A program made the translations under genes and the position numbers. Shown here one piece after another: positions 20,953 to 33,093 of a stretch of 64,000 nucleotides of DNA. A model generated the notes under the pieces. That model had not been told where the DNA came from and ran no database searches. It was given only the letters and a program-made list of their open reading frames with translations. Within the stretch, counting starts at the first letter, position 1; every line of letters starts with the position of its first letter. Origin of the DNA: Paramarasmius palmivorus (lineage: Eukaryota > Basidiomycota > Agaricomycetes > Agaricales > Marasmiaceae); NCBI GenBank assembly GCA_037176845.1, contig JAYKXP010000094.1, positions 124,001-188,000 of the forward strand, read 5' to 3'.

Positions 20953-22700
20953 TCCTATACCCCAGCGTGCCCCTTCGGATGTTCTTTGCTCTTTGGCTGT
21001 GAGCCACACCGGCCGCCAAAGCCTCCGCTGCCACATAGGTTCAGTGGGAACGTGTTCTAACGTCGATGGAATGAAAGGAAGAATGGGGCAGTTAATGTAC
21101 CGTTCCTGCGCCTGGGGAGGAAGTTGGGGGTGTAAGGGATACGGAAATGTACGCTTGATCACTGTCCAAGGTCTGCCTCTGATTAATCGTTCAATCTATC
21201 TAGGTTCTATACTAACAATCTTCGCGCCAGCTTCCTCTAAACACGCTCACAATCGTACAACTTCGAAGTCGGTAATTCCTACATTTTTATACCTCTTTCC
21301 CTCCATCGCTCACGCTAAGATGTGCAGAATCATCGGCACTTCCATGGTATCGGTTAGGTTCAAGGCCTCAACGATGTGGTTAAACAGGCCAAGCGTAGCT
21401 CTATTTGGCAAGAATAAATAAAGACCTCCTCGTCAACCACGACGTCGACTTGTCTCAACCATGGCCATATTTCTCCTCAGCAAGCAACCCAGACGACCCT
21501 AAATGCTGTTCCTAGTCTATATACCAACTCCTACGACTAACGGCTGGTTGGAACAGCCAGAATAGCCGGTATACTTTCGACGCTTCATCCAAAGGTATGT
21601 ATACCTTTTGTAGGTTTCCTCTCGCAAGTCTCAGGCTCACTCGAATATAGACATCCCCAAGACCCCCTCCTCAAGCTGTCCTCCTCAAAAAAGCTCGTCC
21701 CGAGCAATTCTCTACACTCTGAATGCGACACTGGAACTCCAACGACACCATTTCTTGGCCTATACAAACCGCGTTTACAATGCTCGTACGCTCGTTTTGA
21801 AGGAGGCAATCGACGGCAAGAGGGTAGGATAAGCAGAGAGCTCGGGAACGTCGGGGTTATACGAGGCTGGTATGCGAGATAAAGGTATGTCTATCCTTTT
21901 TTCTCAGCTCAACCAGTTGAATCCTCAATAGCTCTGACTTCAGCTTCCAAGTGTACGCACCGCACACTGCATAGTACCCTCAATACGCACTTCTCCCCAG
22001 TTTCCTCAGGCCCATGATGCCCGATGACCTATCAACCATCCTTTCATACCCATATGCAGACGTACCTTTACTCTGACAACCTATCCGCACTCCCCCATCC
22101 CTTCTACCACACATTCCCTCTTTGTACCACCTCCCGCCCCCGCGGTACGACCTTGATCCAATATTCGAGGTTCTAGATGACACCTTCCCGAGCTCCACCT
22201 ACCTTCACTTGCATTCGGCTGCCCTCCTACCGACCTATCACTCTCATCTGCCCTCGAATTGTCATCCTACACCCCAGCTTGCCCTTTTGGACGTCCCTTG
22301 CTCTTGGGGGCGTGAGCTACACCAACCTCCGCAGCCTCGAGCTCGGCTTTTTGTCACGATGCAAGCTTCCGGTGCTACGTAGGATCCCCCGGGAACGTGT
22401 TCCACGGTTCATGCAGTGAAAGGAAGAATGGGCATATGCCATTCCGGAGAGGAAGTTGTCGATATAAGAGATACGGCTATGTACACTTGATGTTCTCGGT
22501 CCAAGGTGTGTCTCGTCGACCGCTCAATCTATCTGGTTCAATACTAACAATTTCCGCGCCAGCTTTGCGCAAACGCGCTCACGATGGTACACTCTTCCAG
22601 GCTTCGAGGCCGGACATTCCTACGACTACCTATCCCTATCAAATGTCGTGATATCTCTCTCTACCGCTCACCCTTAGAGGCGCAGAAGTACATACCAGTT
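20953..22700. repeat. diverged tandem duplication, about 1.3 kb period
   Basis: About 20880-21270 and 22180-22610 are related. Both contain CTCTCATC/TCGGATCATC-like openings, (A/C)CCCCAGC(G/T)TGCCC, GTGAGC(C/T)ACACC, GGAACGTGTTC, GAAAGGAAGAATGG, GAGGAAGTT, then a candidate intron starting near GGTCTGCCTC or GGTGTGTCTC and ending GCTCGCCAG-like CGCGCCAGCTT. The plus-strand frame at 22177-22419 has Leu-rich pieces such as LRSLELGFLSR that recall F-box/LRR proteins, but it is too short to name. I read this as two decayed copies of one gene. Confidence 0.5.
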
Positions 22701-23806
22701 GGGCTCAGGGCCTCGACAACGCTCCTTCACATCCTGGTCAAACACTAGGACGATGTCCAACAAACCCGACCCGTGGCGTTTAATAGCAACATATACTTGA
22801 TGTTGACTACTTCCTCTGGCCACGTTCTCATCCATACCAAACTCCCTGCACTAGCTCACGGCGAACCTCCCGATGCTCAACATGCAGAACGGTCGATAAC
22901 ACCCTACTTTGCACACATATCAACTCTCGGAACTACCGGAATGAGTTCCAAACAGTACTGTACATCCGTACCGCATTTCTCATGGTGGAGAGGACGTTGC
23001 ATGATGCTCAATTTAGAGGTGGTATCGTTGTAGACTCGGGCGCTAAACTCCGATGTTCTCGGACTATTTGGCGCTTGAGACGAACTCGCGCGATTATCCA
23101 TGTCTAGTCTCATACCTAATAAATTTACTCCACACAACGATAGCACAAAACCGGGGGTGGTTAACACCAGGGTCGAACGACTGGGATGCTTTCGAAGCTT
23201 GGATATCCCGCTCACAGCAACACCGTGATTAATGCGACCTAAGTGGTTACGGGTAGACTGTGGGACGAAGAACTATATCCATATCCATGGGCATTATCTT
23301 TCGATGTAATCTACCTTTTATAAGAGTTAGTTTATCTTCAGACGTCTGTTTGCTGATGGCTTGGGTAACAAGATACGCGCGAAGTTCCGTGCACAAGTTA
23401 CTCTATTATCTCAATGACCTCCTTCGTCTTCTTTCACTCATTCCATCACCGGAATCCATTTGTATTGTCAAACTCGAGAAACAGAAATTCATCATCGATC
23501 ACAGAACCGGTTGACACCGTGACGCTGTTGGCAGAAGGTTCCTTGCATCTCAAACTCGCTGAACAGAGTTTGCGTTTAATCTACTTTCATCTCACCCGAG
23601 ACGACCGAGTATTAGGCACGGAGTGATCGGTGAGTGCGATGATGAAGCGTTTAGCTTGTTAAGCACACTTTTCCTATGCTTGCAGACTTGTGTTTAGAAT
23701 CCCGCAACACACTACACCTTGGGATCATGATACCAGTTCTTGAGTAAATGCTCACATACCACAGTGGTAGATTTACTTTAAATACACCCCTACAAGTATT
23801 CACAAA
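22701..23806. other. no gene seen
   Basis: Only short frames without recognisable domains occur here. It forms the 3' flank of the NLR gene at 23807. Confidence 0.4.
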
Positions 23807-26800
23807 TCAAACGGCGCCAACCGTCGAGTTTGGCTCAGTTTCATAGGGCCAGTCGGAGGGCTTAATCCACTCAATGTAATCATGGAGAGGCATCCGCTGA
23901 TCGCCCCACAGGCGCCCATAGTATGGACCAGGATACGGTCTTAGGTGCTCCAGAGTGTTTATCCATGAACGTACATACTCTGTATCGCGGCACCTGAGCT
24001 TGGTGGAGACCTCGGACCCGCGCACGATTTCCTTGATGATGTGGATGTCATTTGCGTCCAGATCCTGGGGTGCTAGCTCTCCAAACAACAACTCGGAGAC
24101 CTCTTCGGTTGATTTTCGCTTCTCGCGCAAATCTTCCCTAGCACCTCTCAGGTCTTTCCATTTCTGCTGGAATGTATTGAGCTTTGCAATGGCAACTCTG
24201 CTCTTCTTTGCATGGATTGCAGGGAACGACTGGTAGATATATATCAGCGACTTGAAGACATAATGAGGTATTGAGACTCGCTACTTACCTCAAGCCATTC
24301 CAGACACCACTCTGTGCGCCCGCCGAACAGTTCGAACCAGCGAGTAAAAGGATCCAGGAGTTCTGGCTCTGCACCACATATGTGGGCAGTCGTTTCCCAA
24401 TAGGATGTAATCATCCACCGTTCATTATAAGCCAACTTGTCTAGGAGGAGTGTATAGAACTTGAGAACCCGTGTGTGATATGCATTGCCCATTGTGGGAA
24501 GACGAATAGGGGACAACTGAACCAAGCATCAGCGTTGCAGTGTGGTATTAAAGATGGTTATATCGCACCAAAAGCCAAGCAAACAAAACATTGGCTGTTT
24601 CCCATTCCTTTGCAGGTAGAGCCTTCTCAATGATCTCGAACTAATTGTGCATGGGTGACACATAAATGATGCAGTCAGAAAAGAAATGTACCTTCTTCAA
24701 GTGATATTCGCCGTCGTCAAAAAGATGCCTAAGTCCGTATTCCCAATATTTGAGTGTGTACACCAGGTACAACAATTTGGATGAATCATCCTCCTCAATA
24801 GCATAGGCTGACGTAAAGAGGACAGACATAGGAGAGATAATGTAGTGACCACCACATAGATGCACAGGAGAATCCCAGTATGGAGTCAAACAACTGCAAT
24901 AGTTTTCACATTCCGGATCGAAAGCGCAAAGATTCGAGATGATTATCGCCTTGTGCGTATCTAGAAACTCATGGAAGTCAGATGACTCGAAGGCTTCCTT
25001 TGCTTTCCATCCAGTCATCCACAATATCTGAAGTATATCAACAAGTTTGAGAATGTCCTCGTTTGACATTCCTTCCCTTCTGATACGCAATCTCAAGCGT
25101 GCAAAGACGGGAAGCACATTCTTCGTTGTCCCAAGATGCATAGAAAGTAGACCATGAATATAAGCATCCTTAGCCTCATCGTCTTCGTAGCATATATTGT
25201 GGGTGAAGCTTGGCAACGTCTCTGATAAAGACCGTCGGTGAAAAAGCGATAGCTTGATCACAAAGTCGTAGACTTCATCTGTGTCGAAAGCTTCATGAGT
25301 GCTGTCCGTGGACCATATGTATTCAAATGCCTCCCGGGTAAAGGCTATCATGCAATTGCAATACCTCTGATCCTAGTTTGCTGTCAGGGCAATGAAGACG
25401 AACAATGATGAAAGAGAACACATACAGATGATAGACGAGTGAGGTCCCTGTTCGCCTCCCTGATCACAGCTTCAAGCTGGAGACATGAGAAGAATGTCTT
25501 GGAGTAGATCTCTTTGTCGATGAAAAATTCATGGGAGCGGGATTCGTCTTCTAGGTAATCACGGAAGGATTTGTGAATAATCTCAGGGGCACCGTCCTCA
25601 ACTCCTTTAATGAGAGAGCGTGCTCGGCGGAGTAGCAGCTCTGCCCCACCAGCAGGTAAGCCATACAAAATTTCCATCGTGATGAGATCTGGCACCATTT
25701 CTGGATATTGGAAGTACATCAGAAAGCCCAGAGCGTCACGTAGCTGCTTTTGTTTCGCTTTTGGATAAGAGGAAAGGATTTGATGGTAGAGAGCATCAAG
25801 TGGGGTAAATGGTGAATCACCATCCTCTGAGTCATTCTTCTGTTGACCGAGTACCTTCTGGAGCTGTTCACATGGGTTATAGAATCCATCATCTATAAAC
25901 CTGATGATAGTGGTGGCATAGATGAATTGCCCGCAGGCATTCCCACTGAGACTCCATATCTGCGAAGGTGAGGGCCAAGGGACCGGGAAATCCAAGTTTT
26001 TGCATCGATCGCAGTTTCGTATTCGAGTGAACTCCTTGTTTAGGAATTTTTCAATGTCCCGCCTTGACTCCCAGTTGTCATCAAGGGTAAGCCGGCGCAC
26101 ATGAAGGTCTTTATCCAGGGTACTGAGTGTCTCCTGGATAGACGGTTCAGGTCTACTGCATAAGAGAATGCGGGGAAGGCGTCCCTGGATCTTGGAGAAA
26201 ATGGACTCAATCAGGCACAGCACGTGACGCTGCTCTTTCTCCCCAGAGCACTCGTCAAGTGCGTCAATAATAATTAGCCCGTCCAGAACAACGGTGGTGA
26301 ACTGGAATAATGGCTCGATGATCAGCTTCTGAAGCTGGACATCAATGGATGCCTTTAGGATGCTTGGCTTTTCTTTGATAACCTGTCCGATAGAATGTCG
26401 CAGCTCTGGATATCTGAGCGCTAAGCCATGAGCGATAACAAGAAACAACTTTGAGGGGTTGTTTCGTTGCGGATCGCCACGCCAAAAGAAAAAGCTAGCG
26501 ATGAGGCTTCCTTCGTTGGTTGTCTCGGCAATAGTTTGCGCAATAGCCGATTTCCCCACACCAGCAGGACCGGATAACCAGCACAAGGGCTCGTTATTTG
26601 GATCGTCGCTTTGGGCCCAATCAAGAATGGATTTCTGAACTTTGGTACGTGTCCCTTCATGGCATCGCGGAGGAGGAAAGCGAGCACCAGAGTCGTGGTG
26701 TGCCCCGACATTCGCTATCTCTTTCCAGAGCTCGTTGATGGCTTCAAAGTCCGTCAGAGCTACCTCATTAGCTAGGAAAAAAAGAGACGTACGATCATTG

Positions 26801-27798
26801 CGATCATCAGTTTGATAGTACACATTATTCTCCTGGTCTCCGAAGATAGTATGCCCCTGTCCTCCGTTTATTGCCATATGTACTTGCGGATGGGATGTGT
26901 CACCAAACTGTGACACGTTTGGAGCCACAAACAATGGATATAATTCGTTAATGGCTGACGGATGCAAAGAGATTGCAGAGCTGACAGATGGGTATGAGGA
27001 GCTTGGCCCAGTGGAGTGATCTAGAGTTGTGGTAGATGATTGATTTGCGCATGCATGACTGGGAATGGAATCCCAGTGGTCAGAAGACAAGGCCAGTGCA
27101 TTGTCAGATGTGGGATATGGGAGTGCAGGGTCAACCATGGGGGAATGGACCTCAATCAAGTCAGAGGAGTCGTCCTGATTGGTGTAAGGTGTATTTGGAA
27201 TCAATGCAGAGGCTAGCTCGCTTGTGTATGTATTCGGAATGGCGCGATAGGAAAGGGAATGCTGAATTGATGTGGATGGAAGAATGGCATGATATTCGTT
27301 CTTAGATGGAACGTGCTGGTGACCTGGATACATTACGGTGGATGGAGTGGCAAGGGAGTAATTGGTAGATGGAATGTGTGATGACGGATTCGACGCACAG
27401 CTCGTTGGTGGAAACGAGGGAGATGGTTTGGGATATGAAATATGAGGGTTGACCGGGTATGCGCTTGATGAAGAAGATGACCAGGAATCCACGACTGCAG
27501 CCAGAGTTTTCTGGTCACTAGCTGTCGTAGACCTGGATTGCCTCCGGTACGGATGGAAACGTCCATGGGATAATGGCGTGTTACCAGTCCTCGAACGAGC
27601 AGGGCTGAGAGAACAATCACTGTTATAGTGTGCAGAGTGCTGCTGAATGAGAGCTGCAGGGACTTGCTGATGGGCATGGTCCAAATAGCTGACCTCCAGG
27701 TGAGATGACGCAGGTTGTGCGATGTGGTCACCACTGCTAAAGAATGCTGCATAGTCCTGAGGACCTGCGTAGTAGGCTGCTGGATTGTTTACAGGCAT
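23807..27798 (-). CDS. NACHT NLR-type STAND NTPase with Ser/Pro-rich N-terminus (type A, intact)
   Basis: Five exons, all joined in phase 0: 25426-27798, 24692-25372, 24569-24640, 24289-24516 and 23807-24250. The product is 1265 residues. The ATG at 27798 (MPVNNPAAYY) is preferred over the ATG at 27837 because it aligns with the only start of the paralogue at 53193. Residues 1 to about 330 are low-complexity, rich in Ser, Pro, His and Tyr. Residues 309 to about 328 hold the block INGGQGHTIFGDQENNVYYQ. A linker with the P-P-P-R-C-H-E-G-T-R motif leads to the NACHT domain, with Walker A GPAGVGKS (410-417), Walker B LIIIDALDEC (508-517), sensor C-S-R-P-E and the winged-helix-like H-K-S-F-R-D-Y-L. 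About 470 further residues are helical, without WD40, ankyrin or TPR repeats. This is an intact member of the fungal NLR class. A role in non-self sensing is inferred from the class, not shown. A truncated paralogue forms the first half of the chimera at 48.2-53.2 kb. Confidence 0.9.
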
Positions 27799-30700
27799 TG
27801 AGATGATAGTGGAAGCGCACGAAGAGAATAGTACCAAACTTTGGATTTAACAACTGGATAGTACAGCATACTCCCACATGTACTCGAAAGCTATGCATCA
27901 TTGGGTTCGATCGAAACGGCCGCCGTTAGAATGACTACACGTTTGCATAACCTGTCAAAAAAAGGGCAAGGGTCAGTTTCAGACATTGTAAACTCTCATG
28001 GAGAATACCATTGGGCTGCAGAAACAACCTACTTGCGAAAGAATCGTAAATCCAAGATACTCATTCATGACCCCAGGATATGAGTTAGAAAGCCATGTAC
28101 ATCCTTTGACAGCTTTCGATCTGCGCAGCGATGCACTGGGCATACATGCAGTCACTGATATGTCCGCAGGAATATTCACAGTATCCACGGAAATTCCCTG
28201 CAAATGCTGGAGACCAGCACGTTCCGCTGATACATGAATTCCAGATCTCCAGATGTGACCACGATAGAAGCACAGGAGGTGGGTGTTCCGGTACAAGAAC
28301 TCCGGGAATGGAAAGATCCGGATCCAAATGACATCGTTTGTTTATACCAAACAAAACTAACCTGTTCACCAGCGACATCGACCAGATAAACCTTTCCATA
28401 ACCACTGGCCCTCTACAAACGCGACTATCTGAACGATATGGCTTTCTCAAACTTTGAGGGTTTTCGTTGATATTGGATGGTTCGAACGTGTGGACAGAAT
28501 GATTTTCATTGGATATCGGATATCCGGTGTGTCGAAAGTCATGGCCTACTTGATTATGGGTTCTAACCTTCATTTACTGGTACAGCTGAACTATGTCTGT
28601 CTGTTTAACCTGTAGAAACGTTCATCCAGTCTTCCACTCTCGTACACCTGACTCCACCGCATAACGCACCCGCTCTTGCATTCAAACAGTCCGGGAACAA
28701 CATCTACTCGTTCTCTTGATCCTCAGAGTCTCTCTTCTGATACTTTTGAACCATACCCGTTTTCCTCTCTCTCTCTTCTATGCCCTTGTAGCCCCCCGCA
28801 CAACTTCGTCTCAAGATTATCAATCTGACCTCAAACACAAGGCTTCAAATCGTTCCTTTACCCACAGGCACACAATTGCACTCACAGCACCATTCTGAAC
28901 CGTTTCTCTTCGGTTTTCCTTTTCATACCCCCTTTGTCATGGGTATGGCAATTATTGATCATTTGCTTCGGGTTAAAGTCATGCCGACTCGAAGACAGCA
29001 AGGGAGAGGCATGCAAGGGTCGTTATATGACTTAAAGCCATGCTCTTCGAGTCTGGATCATTGCATGATTTTGACGACTAGAAATAACTGCCATTACAAA
29101 GATTGAATGGTCAGAATGACTACATAGATTTGACGGTGTCACCCGATCGGTACGTCCGCAATATTCCCTATAACTGGAGGAACTAATCTAACACGTCTAT
29201 ACAGCACCCAAAGGCGTTTTGTCGACGTGTAGTTCCCGAGCCAACATACGCTCAAATGCTTCATCAACACGTTGCAAATATCTCTGATCCCATTGTACGA
29301 TCTGTTATCCCAACATAGTTCACACAGTGTAGCTCATCTCCTGTGGTTGTGATTCTACCGGGGACGGGCTCACTAGGATCGCACTTCCTCTTATTGCTTC
29401 TTCAAGGTTTCTTCTCGAACTTTTACAACGCCGGACCGATCGATGCTTCGTTCACCGTACAGCAGACGCGTGTTTGGGTCGAGGCTTCTATTCGGTCCCA
29501 TCGCCATGGGGCTGTGTTCAACAAATCTTCCGAAGATGGACATCAACTCACTATTTCCATCCATCGCACCATCCGCCATCTGCCATCCGCTTTCCACCGC
29601 TCCGGAACATTAAAGATACCTACAGCACATGTCCGATTCGATCATATCAGACTTATGTTTTCCTTGTGCCTTTTCCTATGAAGTCGAACAGATTTCGGGA
29701 ACTCCAGCCAATACGACCTCATCGTATGTACATCTGTGTATTGATCAAGTTGAATGTTAAGCGGAAATAAATCATGTTCGATACTTGTTGACTGCCAGGA
29801 GGCAGATAATCGGCTACAGCGTACGCGTACACGGTACTCGTGAAAATCATACCTTGGATTCTCGTATGGCGGGGCTTTTACTTACTCTCTGGATGTTATG
29901 CCAGTCATCTCCGCAATGTTGAAAATGACAGGCCATTTGCGCATTGAACGGCTCGTTGGAGTAGGGCAACGCATGAGAAGCTTTGCACTTCGGGCTGCCG
30001 GCAACGAGATGAACCGGTTCTCCGACTAAGTTTGTTTGGTTAGGACAAATAAACCAGAACACCGACGACGACGACGGTGACATTCAACCCTTTGTCATCC
30101 CTATTCCGCTCCCAAGACCCAACGCTCAGACTGTGGCCACCAGGAATGGACTATATGTGGCATCCTGCATCGCTAGAACGGCTAGGTAGTAGTAGGCTAG
30201 CGGGCGTGTTCCCCTTGCGTCATCCAAAGGTATGCCCTCTATTTCAGTCGTCCTCTACTATAAATGTCGGGCTAACTTGAGCGTATAAGCAACTCCAATG
30301 CATTCTATAGTCTCTCCTCCTCTGTACCGAGGCTCCGCACACCCTGTCGACTTCAACTCGATCACGACACCGACGTTGCAACGACACGAATTATGCCCCT
30401 CCAACAGCGGCAATTTCCAGAATCCGTCTATATGCCCCGTACCTCATCTTGGAATAATTGAGAAGAAGGAAGAGGCAAGGGCGATAAGAGGCTCAAGGGT
30501 GTCAGTTTTATCATGCAGAGCCCCACTGAAGGTATGTTCGTCATTCCTCCAACTTTACTTGCTCAAACGGTCCACAGAGTCATCGATAAGTGCACACCGC
30601 CCCACCCTGCCGCATTATGATCCCCTATCCCTGTCACCAATACCCCCCAAGACGTTTCCATACAGCCTCAACTTGCACCGAAACACACCCCTCCTTCCCT

Positions 30701-31844
30701 TCATAGCACGACCACCGTCCCATGTTCTTCTGCAGAGAGTTGGAGGGTCCGATGTTTCTTTATCTTCCTTGGCTGCCGGTCACATCTCCCCATTCGTCCG
30801 ACCAAAATTCATCATCACCCGCCTCCATTCCAAACTCTCCCATCGTCACATCACATTACGCTCCCTCTTACTCCACCGCATACTCGCGAAAACTGCTTCC
30901 ACTTCCACATGTACCCCCTGCACCTATCTCCCGTCCCTATGCCGCCCTATCACCCACGTACACGAGTTCCGTTACGTATCCTATCGGGGCAAGATCGGAC
31001 TTGCGTTCATCTAAAGATAAATGTCGAAAGGAACTAGGATTCGGCGTCTAGTGGCTATGATGCATATCGCATACCTAGGCATATCTACAAATCGCTGGAC
31101 TTCCTTTTGCATCCCTTCCGCGTCTTCGTTCAAGTACTTTGTCTCAGCCGTATCTGTGCTGGCTGTCTCGTTCATAAGCTCACTCCAGCTATCAACGCTG
31201 ATCGCCTCACCGGAGTTACGTCAAGTCCGGAAGGTTGCCGCTTTCGTGCGTTTTGATACGGTGGATTTGCAAGCTGTTTTGATACGATCTCCGGTTGAAT
31301 GTAATACCACTTGTTTTCATCTGAATGCTCGAAATCGCATCGCATGATTTATTTTTGGAGGGATACACAAGGGATAGCTGAGCCAACAGTCACCGCGTCG
31401 ACGTTTTTGCGAAATGAGGCTTGCGAATTCGCGATCAACCGCGGTAGTAAGCTTATATGGGGTTTGGAACAGGTATAAAGTCGGCAACATCGGGTTGATT
31501 TAACTTGACGTTGACGAGCGTCCCTCTATTTCGAGATCTCGTTCCAAGGTCTCGTTTCATCATGGGATTCAGCGTAAATGGACAATCAAGTTGGCTAATT
31601 TATCCTGATTCGCTACTATGTAGTAAGTACTTAGGCTTGACAGTTGGCATCGATACCTACATTCACGTCTACCATATACAGCGTAGTCAGGTGAGCTGCA
31701 TTTCGCTAGAAATACAATAGACATGGCTGGTTTTGATTTCTCGCCCACGTTGACTTGCCCCAACATGATCTGGCATTCGTGGTACCGTACCTACCTTTCT
31801 CCTTGTAGCCCGACTCGCTAACCATTTCATCCAGTGCAACATTC
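27799..31844. other. long gene-poor stretch upstream of NLR type A
   Basis: About 27800-28265 and 28940-29440 are duplicated upstream of the paralogue (53194-53530 and 53745-54230), so they probably came along as the promoter side of a segmental duplication. The rest, 29850-31840, has overlapping Ser/Pro-rich open frames on the plus strand (30298-31014 and 30722-31051) in different phases. I could not choose between them or find a domain. Confidence 0.45.
28140..28265. repeat. conserved block upstream of both type A NLR copies
   Basis: Roughly 90 percent identical by eye to 53403-53528, clearly better than the sequence around it. Read on the minus strand, one frame gives H-V-S-A-E-R-A...H-L-Q-G-I-S-V-D in both copies, but the copy at 53.5 kb has a stop where this one has Trp. 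It may be a 5' untranslated exon, a regulatory block or a relic exon. Confidence 0.45.
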
Positions 31845-32927
31845 ATGATCCTCGCTGCTTGTGCAAATGCATTCAGCTTTGCACCGTTTCCTACAACAAT
31901 CACACAAGGAACTCCATTCACGATCACCTGGATCCGTGAACCAGAAGAGACGCAAAGCTTCATGATTATCAAGAGCGCTGTCGGCGTTCCTCCTGTGTCT
32001 TCCCCTCGCTATTTCCTGGTAACCGCTACGGCGGGGCAAACAGAGGGGACTGTTCTAGTCTCATTTCCTACAAACACATAGTATGGCATATATCTCAAGC
32101 ATGGTGCTTTGGCGTGTTCAAGTTTTGGATGTTTATAGTGCATTCATACTTGATGGTGTTCAGATTGATGGGAATGGGAATGCGTACGTTGATTTCGATG
32201 ATTTTGGCGTGGTTATCTCTTAAACATTGTCCAGATTGTCAACCTTTTATACGGGTACTCAAACGCTCGCAGTCATTGCCACTGGAGAAATAGCAAGGTG
32301 CGCGAAAACAATTCCTGATGGAATTTTCTCTCATATTAATAAAGTCGATTTATTCCAACGTCTGTCACGACGACTGGTAGTTCAAGCGTAACACCTATAC
32401 CCGTATTATCGGGACTCCCGTCTCCTACATCAAGCCAAAGTTCCTCTTCTACTCCTGCAAACCGGAAGCCGGTGGGCGCTATCGTCGGAGGTGCTGTTGG
32501 CGGAATGTGCTTATCCCTCTTCCTGTCATTTGTGGGATTCTACCTATTCCGCCGTCGACGAAAGCAGAAACAAATCGCACAACTCACGAATGCTCAGGAT
32601 CTTTATAGGAGTATTGAAATCACTCCGTTCACGGAACGCCGTTCAAGTAAACGCATCACTTCCAACTCTCGGGCCAAATCGATTCCGGAGCCAACAAGTC
32701 CTCTGCACACAAGTGCAGGAGTAGATAACACGAGTATCCGCGACAGCTCTAGAAATGATTTCGATACCACAATTCATTCTCGTACCTCTCGGCCAGGACA
32801 CCGACCACCCACGGATTTCGATAGTATTCCGTCGAGTGAGATAGCGGAGATGGTACGGGCGTTGTATCAGAGAATGTGGAATCCGGAGCGAGATGAGCGG
32901 CCACCAGCATATGAGGCTCGAGTTTGA
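31845..32927 (+). CDS. secreted/single-pass membrane protein with Ser/Thr-rich stalk
   Basis: Four exons join in frame: 31845-32080, 32139-32183, 32235-32297 and 32345-32927. The product is 308 residues. It begins MILAACANAFSFAP, which looks like the end of a signal peptide; the true start may lie a few codons upstream in another exon (ATGATCTGGCATTC near 31767). The N-terminal part (T-Q-G-T-P-F-T-I-T-W, T-A-G-Q-T-E-G-T-V) resembles the beta-sandwich domain of Kre9/Knh1-like and other Ser-Thr-rich fungal surface proteins. It is followed by a Ser/Thr/Pro stalk, one transmembrane helix (G-A-I-V-G-G-A-V-G-G...F-Y-L-F) and the stop-transfer RRRRKQK. The cytosolic tail of about 120 residues ends R-D-E-R-P-P-A-Y-E-A, a motif common at the end of basidiomycete proteins of this layout. 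A role as cell-surface protein or sensor is likely, but the exact function is unknown. Confidence 0.78.
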
Positions 32928-33093
32928 ATGTAGGATTTTATTTTTAGATAGCATTCTCTGGTAGTAATTTCATCACTACCAACCTTAATAAAAATCGACC
33001 GCTTAGCGAATCGCCTCTGTCTGGGGCTTGTCTACTCAGTCAGCACTTTTATAACACACCATCAGTTCTAATTCGGACATGTAGCTTACAACA

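Noticed and set aside
30298..31051. Ser/Pro-rich plus-strand frames as a secreted protein gene
   Set aside because: Two phases compete, no signal peptide or stop-transfer helix is seen and no splice chain gives a consistent frame.
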